Of a stretch of 31,681 nt of DNA, positions 1 to 8,087 are shown one piece after another. Position numbers and translations under genes: made by a program. The stretch comes from Succinatimonas sp. CAG:777 (GTDB lineage: Bacteria > Pseudomonadota > Gammaproteobacteria > Enterobacterales > Succinivibrionaceae): assembly GCA_000431835.1 (NCBI GenBank), contig HF987961.1, forward strand, positions 1-31,681, in the 5' to 3' direction. The notes below the pieces were generated by a model. The model was not told where the DNA came from and did no database searches. It saw nothing but the letters and a program-made list of their open reading frames with translations. Position 1 is the stretch's first letter; each line of letters opens with the position of its first letter.

Positions 1-1263
1 GTTTATATCTTAATTGATGAATATGATGTACCTTTAGCTAAAGCACAGGATAACAACTACCATAAAGAGATGGTAGAACTGATGTCATCTTTCTTAGGTT
101 TCTTAAAAGATCCTCAAAAAGATCCTGAAAAGGATACCTCTATCATAAGTAAGGTCATACTCACAGGATGTTTAAAGGTAGCTAAGAACAGTATCTTTAC
201 AGGTGTTAACAATCTTAAGGTAAACACTGTAACTTCTGAAAATGAGAACTTAACAGGTATCATCGGTTTTACCAAAGAAGAAACACTAAAAACCTTACAA
301 GACTATGAGATGGGTGATTTCAAAGATGTTGTTAAGAACAACTATGACGGTTATAAGTTCTATGACAAAGAGATGTTCTGTCCATGGGATGTGTTAAATT
401 TCATAGATGAGAACTTTACAAAAAATCAAAAAGGACAAAAGAATAAAGTAGATGCTGCTAACTACTGGGCAGGTTCATCCTCAAATACATCTCTATATGA
501 ATATCTAGGATTTCTAACTGACAGTGACAACCAAAAGATGCAGGACTTAGTTGATGGTAATTCAATTAGTTTTATTCTAAATGAAACCATGAACTATGAC
601 TGTTTATCTAAACATGATACAAATGACTTCTGGTCATTATTACTGCATACAGGTTATTTAACCCTTGATTGGGAAAAGACTGATGAAGATGAACTTGTAA
701 AAGATAATTCCTCTAACAAAGAAGTCTATGTAAGAATTCCTAATCTAGAAATTCAAAAATGTTTTAAAGAAGATATTCAAAAGAGATTTGACAGTTTCTT
801 AAAGAAAGATAATCTTGCTGACAAAATAGCTAATGCACTGTTTACTGGTGATACTGAGTTTGTTCAAACTAAACTGCGTATTTACCTAAAGAAATTCGTA
901 TCTATAAGAGATACTGCTACCAAAGCTCCTCAAGAGAATTACTACCACGATTTCTTAAACGGAGTCTTTACTAACTGCTCTAATGATTTCTTAACTGAAT
1001 ACCACTCTAACTATGAGTCTGGTGATGGCTATGCTGATATTACCTTTAAAAGTGAATATTCAGACAATGCTGTGATAATCGAGATAAAATCAGCTCCTGT
1101 AGGAACTGATTTAAATCCAATAAGCAAGAACGCAATAGCTCAAATAGAAGATAAACACTATGCAGATCCGTTCTTGCAAAACAGTATGATCAAAAGTATC
1201 TATGCTTATGGAATTGTCTTTTCCGGGAAAAACTGCACTTTATCAGTTAAGAAAATTAAGTAA
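1..1263 (+). CDS. AAA-ATPase / PD-(D/E)XK nuclease family protein, 5'-truncated by the window edge
   Basis: The reading frame is open from base 1. The first visible codons read VYILIDEYDVPLA, a Walker B-like strand typical of the predicted AAA-ATPase domain (AAA_34 type), so the ATG at 70 is internal and the true start lies outside the window. The C-terminal part, from about base 930, has the PD-(D/E)XK nuclease pattern (PDDEXK_9/DUF1703 type): YYHDFLNGVF, then SGDGYADI (the Asp), then AVIIEIKSA (the E-x-K pair). Family knowledge: these ATPase-nuclease proteins occur in many copies in gut anaerobes and are of uncertain, possibly mobile or defensive, role. A homologous C-terminal fragment lies at 4771-5262. 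I am sure of the family but not of the function. Confidence 0.85.
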   Translation, partial: VYILIDEYDVPLAKAQDNNYHKEMVELMSSFLGFLKDPQKDPEKDTSIISKVILTGCLKVAKNSIFTGVNNLKVNTVTSENENLTGIIGFTKEETLKTLQDYEMGDFKDVVKNNYDGYKFYDKEMFCPWDVLNFIDENFTKNQKGQKNKVDAANYWAGSSSNTSLYEYLGFLTDSDNQKMQDLVDGNSISFILNETMNYDCLSKHDTNDFWSLLLHTGYLTLDWEKTDEDELVKDNSSNKEVYVRIPNLEIQKCFKEDIQKRFDSFLKKDNLADKIANALFTGDTEFVQTKLRIYLKKFVSIRDTATKAPQENYYHDFLNGVFTNCSNDFLTEYHSNYESGDGYADITFKSEYSDNAVIIEIKSAPVGTDLNPISKNAIAQIEDKHYADPFLQNSMIKSIYAYGIVFSGKNCTLSVKKIK

Positions 1264-1340
1264 CGCAAAATAGATCTTGTCAGTTCTGAGCAACAAGAGA
1301 ATAACTAAGCGACTGACGGCTTTTACGTTGTTACCTCTAA

Positions 1341-1384
1341 AACACCAATCTTTGCTCTGACAAGATTGGTGTTCTTCAATTTTC
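1341..1384. terminator. Hairpin between convergent genes, probable bidirectional terminator
   Basis: A perfect 12-bp stem (AACACCAATCTT at 1341-1352 with its complement at 1362-1373) encloses a 9-nt loop. On the plus strand it is followed by a T-rich stretch (CTTCAATTTT); on the minus strand it is followed directly by TTTTAG. It sits between the plus-strand nuclease gene ending at 1263 and the minus-strand dgt gene ending at 1409, as expected for a shared terminator of convergent genes. Confidence 0.75.
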
Positions 1385-1408
1385 CTATTTTGAGCTTACC
1401 TATAAGCT

Positions 1409-2914
1409 CTAGTGAATACCATTTAGAACTTTATACTCAGATTCAGCAAATGTATCTGTCATGCCTGAAATGTAATCTACAAGCAGTCTTATTCTTAAAT
1501 ACATTTCAGAGAATACTGCCTTATTTTTGTTTTTAAGGTAATACTCTTTGTGTCTTCTTGATATTCTTGAAGCGATACGCTTACAGAAAGGATTACCACC
1601 TGTACCTAATAGCTCCTTGCTAAAGTCGTCTTCACTTTCAAATAAAAGGTGCTCATATGATTCAAATAGCCCCCTGATATAACTAGCACCTGACAGATCT
1701 AAAGTTTGAACTTCAAAATGGTTGTACACAGCATGATATTCAAAAGTCTTTAACATCTTTAAGGCAGTTACTCCAGGATAGTTACCTCCTGAAAAGTCAG
1801 GTTCACCTGTTTCTATAAATTGTTCAAAATTTTGACTGATAGCTGTAGCTATATCGTTAATATAAAACTCAGAGATAACATCTCGTAAATAAAACAGAGC
1901 TTCTGTTTTATTTACTAAAAATCTCTTTTCTATTTCATTTGTATCAAGATATTTTGATAACTCTGATAACTCTGGATAATTATCAAGTTGACGACAGAGT
2001 TTTAAGATCACATATCTGTCAATAAGCCCTCTATCAAAGGCATCCTCAAGATCTGCTAACACATAAGCTAAATCGTCAGAGTACTCAATGATGGTTGCAA
2101 AGGGATGACGTGTGTCTCTATGACACTCTTCTCTTATAGCATCTAACAGAACTTTCTCTGATAAAAAGACACCTGCATTAGCATATGACCAGGAGTAAAA
2201 GTCGCCTTGAATACCATTACCAGCTTCTCCCTTACCCTTACCTAGTAGTAACTCTTTAATGGTATATGGTACTTTAATTACTGATGCATACTGACCTAAG
2301 GTTAAATTCAAATCCTGTATTGAAAAAGACAGTCTTAAACCTTGAGCATTACCGTTTAAGGTTAAAAGATCATCCTTTTCAGCCATAGCGATTTCTGAGC
2401 TGATGTGACGATTCTCAACAGTCTTTTTAAGCCACTCTCTAATTAGAGATTCACCAAAATGACCAAAAGGAGGATTACCTAAATCATGCATTAGTGCTGC
2501 AGTATAAAGACAGCTGGTCATAGGTCGCAGTATCGATACAAAGCCAGATTGTTTACATTTTTTAGCAATTGCAAATGAGATAAGTCTTGTGTACTGTGCC
2601 ACCTCTAAAGAGTGAGTAAGTCTGTTTCTTGAGGCTGCTTTTACATCTAAAGGAAAAACCTGTGTTTTCTGCTGCAGTCTGCGTAAAGGCGCACACAACG
2701 AAAACTTAAGACGGTCCTGCTCCACACCAAAATCATCAGAATCAAAAAGATTAAGCTCTTTGTCACCTAAATTATTCTCAGAATTTACCTTTGATTCATT
2801 AAATGAAGAAAGGTTAAAGTTTGAAAGAGAGAAAGACAACTGTCCTTTAGATAAAACATCGCCCCTTAGGCGCTTTGCGCAAAAGAGGCGAGAAGATAAT
2901 TCATTTTTATTCAT
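1409..2914 (-). CDS. dgt: Deoxyguanosinetriphosphate triphosphohydrolase (dGTPase)
   Basis: This HD-domain metal-dependent hydrolase converts dGTP to deoxyguanosine and triphosphate in the cytoplasm and affects dNTP pool balance. The 501-residue length is close to the enteric Dgt (about 505). Visible hallmarks are RRLQQKTQVFPL (about 78-89), RLTHSLEV with the first metal His near 101, HDLGNPPFGHFGE with the HD pair at 143-144, and a later Asp-rich EYSDDLAY segment carrying the distal metal ligand. A Ser/Asn-rich stretch (about 25-65) precedes the conserved core. The ATG start at 2914 has no strong ribosome-binding site; it is kept because it gives the family length. glgC lies 67 nt upstream on the same strand. 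Confidence 0.95.
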   Translation of the reverse strand: MNKNELSSRLFCAKRLRGDVLSKGQLSFSLSNFNLSSFNESKVNSENNLGDKELNLFDSDDFGVEQDRLKFSLCAPLRRLQQKTQVFPLDVKAASRNRLTHSLEVAQYTRLISFAIAKKCKQSGFVSILRPMTSCLYTAALMHDLGNPPFGHFGESLIREWLKKTVENRHISSEIAMAEKDDLLTLNGNAQGLRLSFSIQDLNLTLGQYASVIKVPYTIKELLLGKGKGEAGNGIQGDFYSWSYANAGVFLSEKVLLDAIREECHRDTRHPFATIIEYSDDLAYVLADLEDAFDRGLIDRYVILKLCRQLDNYPELSELSKYLDTNEIEKRFLVNKTEALFYLRDVISEFYINDIATAISQNFEQFIETGEPDFSGGNYPGVTALKMLKTFEYHAVYNHFEVQTLDLSGASYIRGLFESYEHLLFESEDDFSKELLGTGGNPFCKRIASRISRRHKEYYLKNKNKAVFSEMYLRIRLLVDYISGMTDTFAESEYKVLNGIH

Positions 2915-2951
2915 CTATGGTCACTATAGTATGAATGTTGAATTTAGCACT

Positions 2952-2982
2952 AAGTAAAGAGTCTTTAAAGGCTCTTTTACTT
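2952..2982 (-). terminator. Hairpin at the 3' end of glgC
   Basis: An imperfect stem pairs AAGTAAAGAG (2952-2961) with CTCTTTTACTT (2972-2982, one bulged T), with an inner CTTTAAAG palindrome. It overlaps the glgC stop and lies before dgt. There is no clear T-run after it on the minus strand, so it may be a weak terminator or an mRNA 3'-end stabiliser. Confidence 0.4.
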
Positions 2983-4304
2983 TAGTATGAAGGCATTGCT
3001 ACAGGAGCTTTGTAACTGTCAAAGTTCTCAAACAGCTCAGGTTCTGTCTGTCTTAATTTAGCAAGCATTGCTCTTGTAACCAGAGTTACACCGCCTTCTG
3101 AACGGTAGAATCTCTTTGCATCAAGAACAGGATCTTCACCAATGATCATGCCACGTGGAATTTCACATCCACGATCCATAACCACCTTAGTCAAACGACA
3201 TGCTCTGTGAATAATGCAGAAAGGCATAATCACAGACTCAGACAGGAAGCAGTTTGAATGAACTCGACAAGAGTTAAACAACAGGGTTTGGTTAATTGAT
3301 GAACCTGAGATAATGCATCCTGCTGATGTTACAGAGTTTCTTAAAATGGTTGAAGTACCACTGATATCCTGAACCATCTTAGCTGGTGGTAACTGGATCT
3401 GGTTGGTCCAAATAGGCCAGTTAAAGTCATAGATATCCAACTGAGGCTCAATAGATGCGATATCCATGTTTGCTTCCCAGTATGCATCGATGGTTCCTAC
3501 ATCACGCCAGTAAACAATATCTTTGTTACCACGGTTGCGGATGCATGATTTTGAGAAGTCATGAGCATGAACCTGATGCTGCTGAACTAAAGCTGGAATA
3601 ATATCCATACCAAAGTCACGGTGTGAACCTTGAGTCTGAGCATCTTTTTGTAAAACGTCATATAAAAAATCAGCATCGAATACATAAATACCCATTGAAG
3701 CTAGGCTCATATATGGGTTATCTGGCATAGTTGGAGGATCAGCTGGTTTCTCAACGAAATCTGTTACTAAATTGTCAGTGTTAACATTCATTACACCAAA
3801 GCCTTTAGCCTGCTCTTTTGGTACTGGAATACATGCAACAGTTAATGGCCCGCCCATCTTGATATGATCAAGAATTAAGGTTGAGTAATCCATCTTATAG
3901 ATATGATCACCTGCCAAAATCAAAACATACTTTGGCTTATGATCTTTGATAATATCGATGTTCTGGTAAATAGCATCGGCAGTACCCTGATACCAGTGCT
4001 CTTCATCCATTCTCTGAGAGGCTGGAAGGAAATCAATATACTCATTCATCTGATTCCTGAAGAATGACCATCCTGCCTGTAAATGACGTAAAAGACTGTG
4101 AGATTTGTACTGAGTTACAACACCAATACCTTTGATACCTGAGTTGACACAGTTAGACAGCGCAAAATCGATAATTCTGAACTTACCTCCAAAATAAACT
4201 GAAGGTTTGGCTCTTGTATCTGTTAAGGCTTTTAATCTACTGCCTCTACCACCTGCTAAAACCAGGGCCATGGTCTGTCTGACGACGTCACGAGCACTTT
4301 CCAT
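2982..4304 (-). CDS. glgC: Glucose-1-phosphate adenylyltransferase (ADP-glucose pyrophosphorylase)
   Basis: This enzyme makes ADP-glucose from glucose-1-phosphate and ATP, the first committed and allosterically controlled step of bacterial glycogen synthesis. Motifs, numbered from the start chosen here, are the nucleotide-binding LAGGRGSRL (16-24), the catalytic Asp in GDHIYKMDY (about 139) and the glucose-1-phosphate Lys in FVEKP (about 186). A C-terminal left-handed beta-helix follows. An upstream ATG at 4319 would add five residues, but GGGAGGAG lies between the two ATGs, 3-5 nt before the one at 4304, so I choose 4304 (440 residues; E. coli GlgC has 431). No other glg gene is present in the window. 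Two CRP-like sites lie upstream, which fits known CRP control of glycogen genes in enterics. Confidence 0.95.
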   Translation of the reverse strand: MESARDVVRQTMALVLAGGRGSRLKALTDTRAKPSVYFGGKFRIIDFALSNCVNSGIKGIGVVTQYKSHSLLRHLQAGWSFFRNQMNEYIDFLPASQRMDEEHWYQGTADAIYQNIDIIKDHKPKYVLILAGDHIYKMDYSTLILDHIKMGGPLTVACIPVPKEQAKGFGVMNVNTDNLVTDFVEKPADPPTMPDNPYMSLASMGIYVFDADFLYDVLQKDAQTQGSHRDFGMDIIPALVQQHQVHAHDFSKSCIRNRGNKDIVYWRDVGTIDAYWEANMDIASIEPQLDIYDFNWPIWTNQIQLPPAKMVQDISGTSTILRNSVTSAGCIISGSSINQTLLFNSCRVHSNCFLSESVIMPFCIIHRACRLTKVVMDRGCEIPRGMIIGEDPVLDAKRFYRSEGGVTLVTRAMLAKLRQTEPELFENFDSYKAPVAMPSY

Positions 4305-4439
4305 TAGCTCCTCCCACATGACTAAAAATCTAATTTAACGTTTTGATTTTTATTTTAGTTTGTAAGAGTTAATTTTTATAGATGCCTAAATCATTTTTGG
4401 GATCTAATCGGTGATATTTAAAGCATAATCAATGCGTTA

Positions 4440-4455
4440 CGTGATCATGGGCACA
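4440..4455. promoter_or_regulatory. CRP-like site 1 upstream of glgC
   Basis: CGTGA-N6-GCACA on the plus strand, which reads TGTGC-N6-TCACG on the coding strand of glgC. It differs from the CRP consensus TGTGA-N6-TCACA at one position in each half. It is about 135 bp upstream of the chosen glgC start. No clear -10/-35 pair could be fixed to it. Confidence 0.35.
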
Positions 4456-4480
4456 TATATAATCTGCAATCGTTTGCAAA

Positions 4481-4496
4481 AGTGCGTTGCGTCACA
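4481..4496. promoter_or_regulatory. CRP-like site 2 upstream of glgC
   Basis: AGTGC-N6-TCACA: the right half is a perfect CRP half-site and the left half matches three of five bases. Its centre is 41 bp from that of site 1, about four helical turns, so two bound dimers would lie on the same DNA face. Confidence 0.3.
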
Positions 4497-4770
4497 CAAA
4501 TTGCATTTCTTTTCAAAATTTCATGCAACAAAACTGAACATTTTCTCATTTTTCACCATTTTTTAAGCTAATCAGTCATCGTAAAAAAACAATTTTTTAC
4601 ACTGAAGATCTTTGTCTATCAACATTTTCATTAATTTGAGCCTATTTTTAAACCTTCAAAAATAGAATTCTCAAAAAAATATTAAAGAGATTTTTGTAAG
4701 TGACGTTATTAAGTTCAAAGGGAAGGAAAAATCCTTAACAGAATTAAAAAGATTTTCCGCAGGAGGAAAA

Positions 4771-5262
4771 CAAAATGTCAAAAAGAGATTTGATGACGTT
4801 ATAAAAAAAGACAACCTAGCTTTAAACATTGCCAATGCTTTATTAGAAGGTAATGTTGATTTTGTACAAGATAAGTTAGGACCATTATTACGTTCTTTCG
4901 TCTCAATCAGAGATACAGCAACTAGAGCACCTCACGAGAACTACTACCATGGATTCTTAAACGGTATCTTTACTAACTGTAAAGATAATCTAGGAGAATA
5001 TCATTCTAACTTTGAATCTGGTGATGGATATCCTGATATTCTCTTTAAAGATATTGACTGTAGAAAGGTAGCAATCATTGAGATTAAATCAGCATCTATA
5101 GGTTCTGATATTGAAACTTTAAGTGAAAAAGCTATATCACAGATTATAGATAAGAACTACGCTGAGCCTTTGATGTCTAATAAGACTGTTAAACACATCC
5201 ATGGCTATGGTATTGCTTTTGCAGGAAAGAGTTGCTTTATCTCAGTAAAAAAGATAAAGTAA
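4771..5262 (+). pseudogene. C-terminal fragment of an AAA-ATPase/PD-(D/E)XK nuclease gene
   Basis: The frame at 4771-5262 translates to a protein matching the last ~165 residues of the gene at 1-1263. Shared blocks include KKRFDDVIKKDNL, SIRDTATRAPHENYYHGFL, the nuclease pattern ESGDGYPDI...IIEIKSA, and the ending ISVKKIK. Homology begins abruptly near 4771. The N-terminal ATPase domain is absent, the frame closes upstream at a TAG (4663-4665), and no in-frame ATG, GTG or TTG start precedes the homology. The D, E and K nuclease residues survive and no stop interrupts the fragment, so decay is recent or the piece could serve as a recombination donor. It is transcribed away from the minus-strand gene array that follows. 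Confidence 0.8.
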
Positions 5263-5354
5263 TTGTTTATATAAGGATCATCTCCATGCTACAAGTGTAG
5301 ATTGAGATGCTTAGTCATAATTGTGTGCATGATCTTGCAGGCTTTCTTATATCT

Positions 5355-5383
5355 CAAAAAGAAAAAACGGACTTAGTAAAGCC
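5355..5383 (-). terminator. Possible terminator after the ~190-residue gene array
   Basis: Directly after the stop of the gene at 5384, the minus strand reads a short bulged stem (GGCTT, loop, AAGTCC) followed by TTTTTTCTTTTT. The U-tract is strong and the stem weak. It is placed where the array transcript should end. Confidence 0.4.
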
Positions 5384-5968
5384 TTAAGCTTGCACCTTGT
5401 CAACAACAATCACATCGCTTGATTCAAAAGGATCTTCTTTTTTGTAGCGACTTATGATGTACTCAACTTCATCAGTTGTGCACGCTGTAAGAGATTTTAT
5501 AAGATCAGAGCCTACTAAATGTTCTTCCCTTAAGTTATCTAATCTCTTGATAAAATCAAATCCCCTTTTGGCAACACCAAATTGCTTGCCTACCATTCTT
5601 ACATTAACTCTACACTCACCAAGATCTTTTAATGCTTGTAACTCCATATCCATACCCTTTACAAGCTTTGCATGACATGCGATTTCGAGCAAGATCACAA
5701 GATAAGCTTTAGCTTTTGAATGGATTGCAACCTCCGCGTTGTTTCCCATGATAGAGTATCTTATTTTGTCGGCAAACAACCCCTCAATATGCTCATAGAT
5801 GGTTGAATCTTTTGCAATCTTATCTTCAGCTACATCTCTTAAAAACTCATACATTACCATGGTTAAGATAGGAGAAAGATTAGTCTTCTCTAAGATCTCT
5901 TGCAACTGCAAGGCACAGTAATATGGATCATGCTTATCATTTGGATTTTTCTTTGGAGCTTTGAGCAT
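5384..5968 (-). CDS. Unknown protein, array copy 6 (most distal)
   Basis: 194 residues, function not recognised. It is the most divergent member of the tandem family at 5384-9339. It has the same plan: a charged N-terminus, a hydrophobic helix (about 30-50), a short KDST-type linker, a second helical stretch ending LLEIACHAKLVKGM (about 93-106), and a beta-like segment ending near GFDFIKRL. The LVKGM block aligns with LVEGI in copy 5 and LVGGI in copy 3. There is no signal peptide or membrane segment, so it is probably cytosolic. It differs from the others in its basic VRMVGKQFG segment and acidic tail. The Shine-Dalgarno is weak (GGAT). The gap to copy 5 is 150 nt and contains a hairpin, so it may be transcribed at a reduced level. 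Confidence 0.75.
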   Translation of the reverse strand: MLKAPKKNPNDKHDPYYCALQLQEILEKTNLSPILTMVMYEFLRDVAEDKIAKDSTIYEHIEGLFADKIRYSIMGNNAEVAIHSKAKAYLVILLEIACHAKLVKGMDMELQALKDLGECRVNVRMVGKQFGVAKRGFDFIKRLDNLREEHLVGSDLIKSLTACTTDEVEYIISRYKKEDPFESSDVIVVDKVQA

Positions 5969-6088
5969 TTTTTAATCCGTAATCATGGTAAATCTTTATG
6001 AAATATTATAGGTAAACAAAGACTAAAAAAACAGAGCCCTTATTGATAGTATGAACTCTGTTTTTATAAGCTAGGATCTAGAAAAGCT

Positions 6089-6109
6089 CTAAAAGAGAAA
6101 CTCTTTTAG
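6089..6109 (-). terminator. Hairpin between array copies 5 and 6
   Basis: A perfect 9-bp stem (CTAAAAGAG and its complement) with a 3-nt loop lies just after the stop of the gene at 6119. On the minus strand it is followed by AGCTTTTC. It may terminate or attenuate transcription before copy 6. Confidence 0.5.
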
Positions 6110-6118
6110 TTAAGAGAA

Positions 6119-6688
6119 CTAATTATCTTTATGTAAAGAGATAATGTAAGCGACCTCATCTACTAAGATCTTTGCAAAGCCAGGACCATAAGTTGCAGCA
6201 CTTGAAAACATGTTGCAAGCTGAACTTGCGTTCTTAATGTAGTCTTTACCGCGCTCTGTTATCTTGATGTTAGCAGGATCAGTATGAATATCAATTGTAA
6301 GCTTGTCCTTGACTAATGTAGGTACTAAATCAGCTTTAATTCCTTCAACTAATTTTGCATTATCTAAGACCTGAAAAGCAGCAATTACAAGACTGGTTAC
6401 GGGGAATGGCTTTGGAGGCATCTCACTTGGATAAAGGTTATGTAATGAATGCTGTTTTTCGTTACATAGCACAGCTACAAACTGAGAGAAAGTCTTATCC
6501 TTTGGAGCTTTACCATCTTCAATAAATTTTAAAATTTCTGCACAGGATAAACCTACAGTCGCTGCAAATGGCATATTATTTTGCATTACAGCCATCAATT
6601 GCTGTGCGCAACCATATGGAGTAGCTTCTGCTACAGCTTTTTTAGCTCTCTTTAATTTAATCTCATTTTCTACACTTTTCTTTGACAT
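6119..6688 (-). CDS. Unknown protein, array copy 5
   Basis: 189 residues, function not recognised. The N-terminus is Lys-rich (about 1-20). It is followed by the family's first hydrophobic helix with a G-x-A-P-K-D linker (about 54-59), then a block VLDNAKLVEGI (about 107-117) and a C-terminal segment with IKITERGKDYI (about 141-151). The latter aligns with LRITEEGNDF in copy 2, supporting common ancestry. No catalytic motif, signal peptide or membrane segment is visible. The start is backed by AAGGA at suitable spacing. The 3' side has its own hairpin, and the next gene upstream ends 50 nt away. Confidence 0.75.
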   Translation of the reverse strand: MSKKSVENEIKLKRAKKAVAEATPYGCAQQLMAVMQNNMPFAATVGLSCAEILKFIEDGKAPKDKTFSQFVAVLCNEKQHSLHNLYPSEMPPKPFPVTSLVIAAFQVLDNAKLVEGIKADLVPTLVKDKLTIDIHTDPANIKITERGKDYIKNASSACNMFSSAATYGPGFAKILVDEVAYIISLHKDN

Positions 6689-6738
6689 AACGTGTCCTTA
6701 TATTGTCGATAGTATATATTATTACAATATTGAATCAA

Positions 6739-7326
6739 TTATTCATCTTGCTGTAAAAGATCTTCTAGTTTAGTAAGAATTCGATTAGCATCGCAGTCTA
6801 TTTTGTCGCAGAAGTCTTTCATTAGCTTTTTAGTAGCTTCCTGAGCTTTATGTAACATTCCTTTATTAAATACTTGTTCATCACCAAAGCACATCTCCAT
6901 GTACTCTTGTGCAGAAGCATGGGCGGACAGTTTTGAGGATTTTATCTGCAGATTAGTATTAGCGTCTTCATTTGAAACATCTATGAAGTCAATAGAAATT
7001 CCACCTACTAATGGATAAATTGATGCCACCTGCAGAACAGTAAAATAGATGATCCTTGAGATTGTATCTATCTCAGTTTTGTTAAGACCGGGCTCATCGA
7101 TTAATTGTCTTGTAAAATCTCTAAAATCATTTTTTATGTGAGACTTTGTGCTCCAAACTCCATTAGCAATATTTAATATCAAACTTAAAAGAGCCATTGA
7201 AAATGACATGCAATAATTTTCATCTTTTTCTATTGCTTCTTTTATTCCCTGAGCATACTCCAAATCTTGTTCAAATTTGGCTTTTATTGCTTCATATTGA
7301 TTTTTGAGATCAAGTTTTTCCATCAT
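6739..7326 (-). CDS. Unknown protein, array copy 3
   Basis: 195 residues, function not recognised. It shows the family core clearly: a Glu/Lys-rich N-terminal helix (1-35), a hydrophobic helix with the [11 protein letters not shown] motif (about 51-61), IKNDFRDF (about 64-71), then a second hydrophobic stretch ending [12 protein letters not shown] and a strand LQIKSSKLS. The W-[KS]-T-K and ISIDF blocks recur in the array neighbours. It looks cytosolic, with no enzyme signature. The first two codons are both ATG; AGGA lies upstream at workable spacing. It starts 29 nt after the end of the frameshifted copy. Confidence 0.75.
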
Positions 7327-7355
7327 ATATTCCTAGTAAGCTTAATTACCTGTTT

Positions 7356-7986
7356 TTATAACACACCTTCAGGAATGACTCCTTTCATAAAATTATAATC
7401 ATGAACTATTTTCTTAATGTTATTCTCAAGAAGACTTTCAACAGCTTTGATAATTTGCAGATTTTGCTCAGCACCTGAATATGCTCTCTTAATCTCGTCA
7501 ATATCTTCACATAAGACTTTTGCTTCATCATTAAGAGATAATTTCGCTGGCTTTATGACTATGCTCAAATTAACATCGAATATCTGAACTTGGTCTATAT
7601 CTTTATTGGTGATAAAAATACTTTCTAGCAAAAACAGTTGAGTTAGATTTAACAATATAAGGTTGTAAAAAAACTTTGATTCTTTTTTTTAAATTCCTCG
7701 TTCTAATATTTTCACCACCAAAATCTTTTAAACACTGTTTAATCTTGTCAAAAAATTTTTCTTTTATATCAGCTTGTGTTTTCCAAGTTTTGTTTTTGAT
7801 ATTGCTCAACAATTCGCAGGTACTAACAGCATAAGTAGCCCAAAAAGCATGAGCTTCTAAAATCTTAGCTTTTATTTGTTTAAAATCTTCAATCTGTTTA
7901 CTTAAGCGACCTAACACTCTATTTTCCATAGCTCTAATATCATCTACCATGTCTGGATCAGACATCAATATTAGAGACAGCTCCAC
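7356..7986 (-). pseudogene. Unknown protein, array copy 4, split by a frameshift at a run of eight A
   Basis: Two overlapping frames (7986 to 7603 and 7655 to 7356) together make one family member. The first carries the helix and motif block NKTWKTQADIKEKFF; the second carries IFDVNLSIVIKPAKLSL, matching the strand block of copy 2. The join is at eight T on the plus strand (7683-7690, A8 in the mRNA): removing one A makes the frames continuous and gives about 202 residues from the ATG at 7965, the family's usual length. Read as it stands, the protein ends after an unrelated tail. Options are a decayed gene, a sequencing error, phase variation, or transcriptional slippage at A8. The GTG at 7986 is an alternative start; neither start has a good ribosome-binding site. 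Confidence 0.7.
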
Positions 7987-8087
7987 GCATACTGTTTACA
8001 TCAAAAATTTCAATTTTACGGTTACCTTTTGACATGATATAAAACCAGTTTTGTGCTTTTCTCTTGCACGTTGAATTATATAAAACA

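Larger units (their letters stand above)
4305..4770. other. Gene-poor AT-rich stretch upstream of glgC
   Basis: No convincing gene is present. It holds the probable glgC control region (two CRP-like sites at 4440-4496) and many A/T runs. The plus strand has an open frame from 4666 that leads into the nuclease fragment, but its first 105 bases show no similarity to the intact copy. A strong Shine-Dalgarno-like AGGAGG at 4761-4766 precedes an ATG at 4775 that runs only nine codons. Confidence 0.6.

Noticed and set aside
4775..4804. AGGAGG followed by ATG at good spacing, suggesting a start for the nuclease fragment
   Set aside because: The ATG is in a different frame from the nuclease homology and reaches a stop after nine codons.
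5270..5312. Inverted CATCTC/GAGATG pair with TACA/TGTA inside, considered as terminator or attachment site
   Set aside because: The arms are short, interrupted and not followed by a T-run, and no matching copy was noticed elsewhere.
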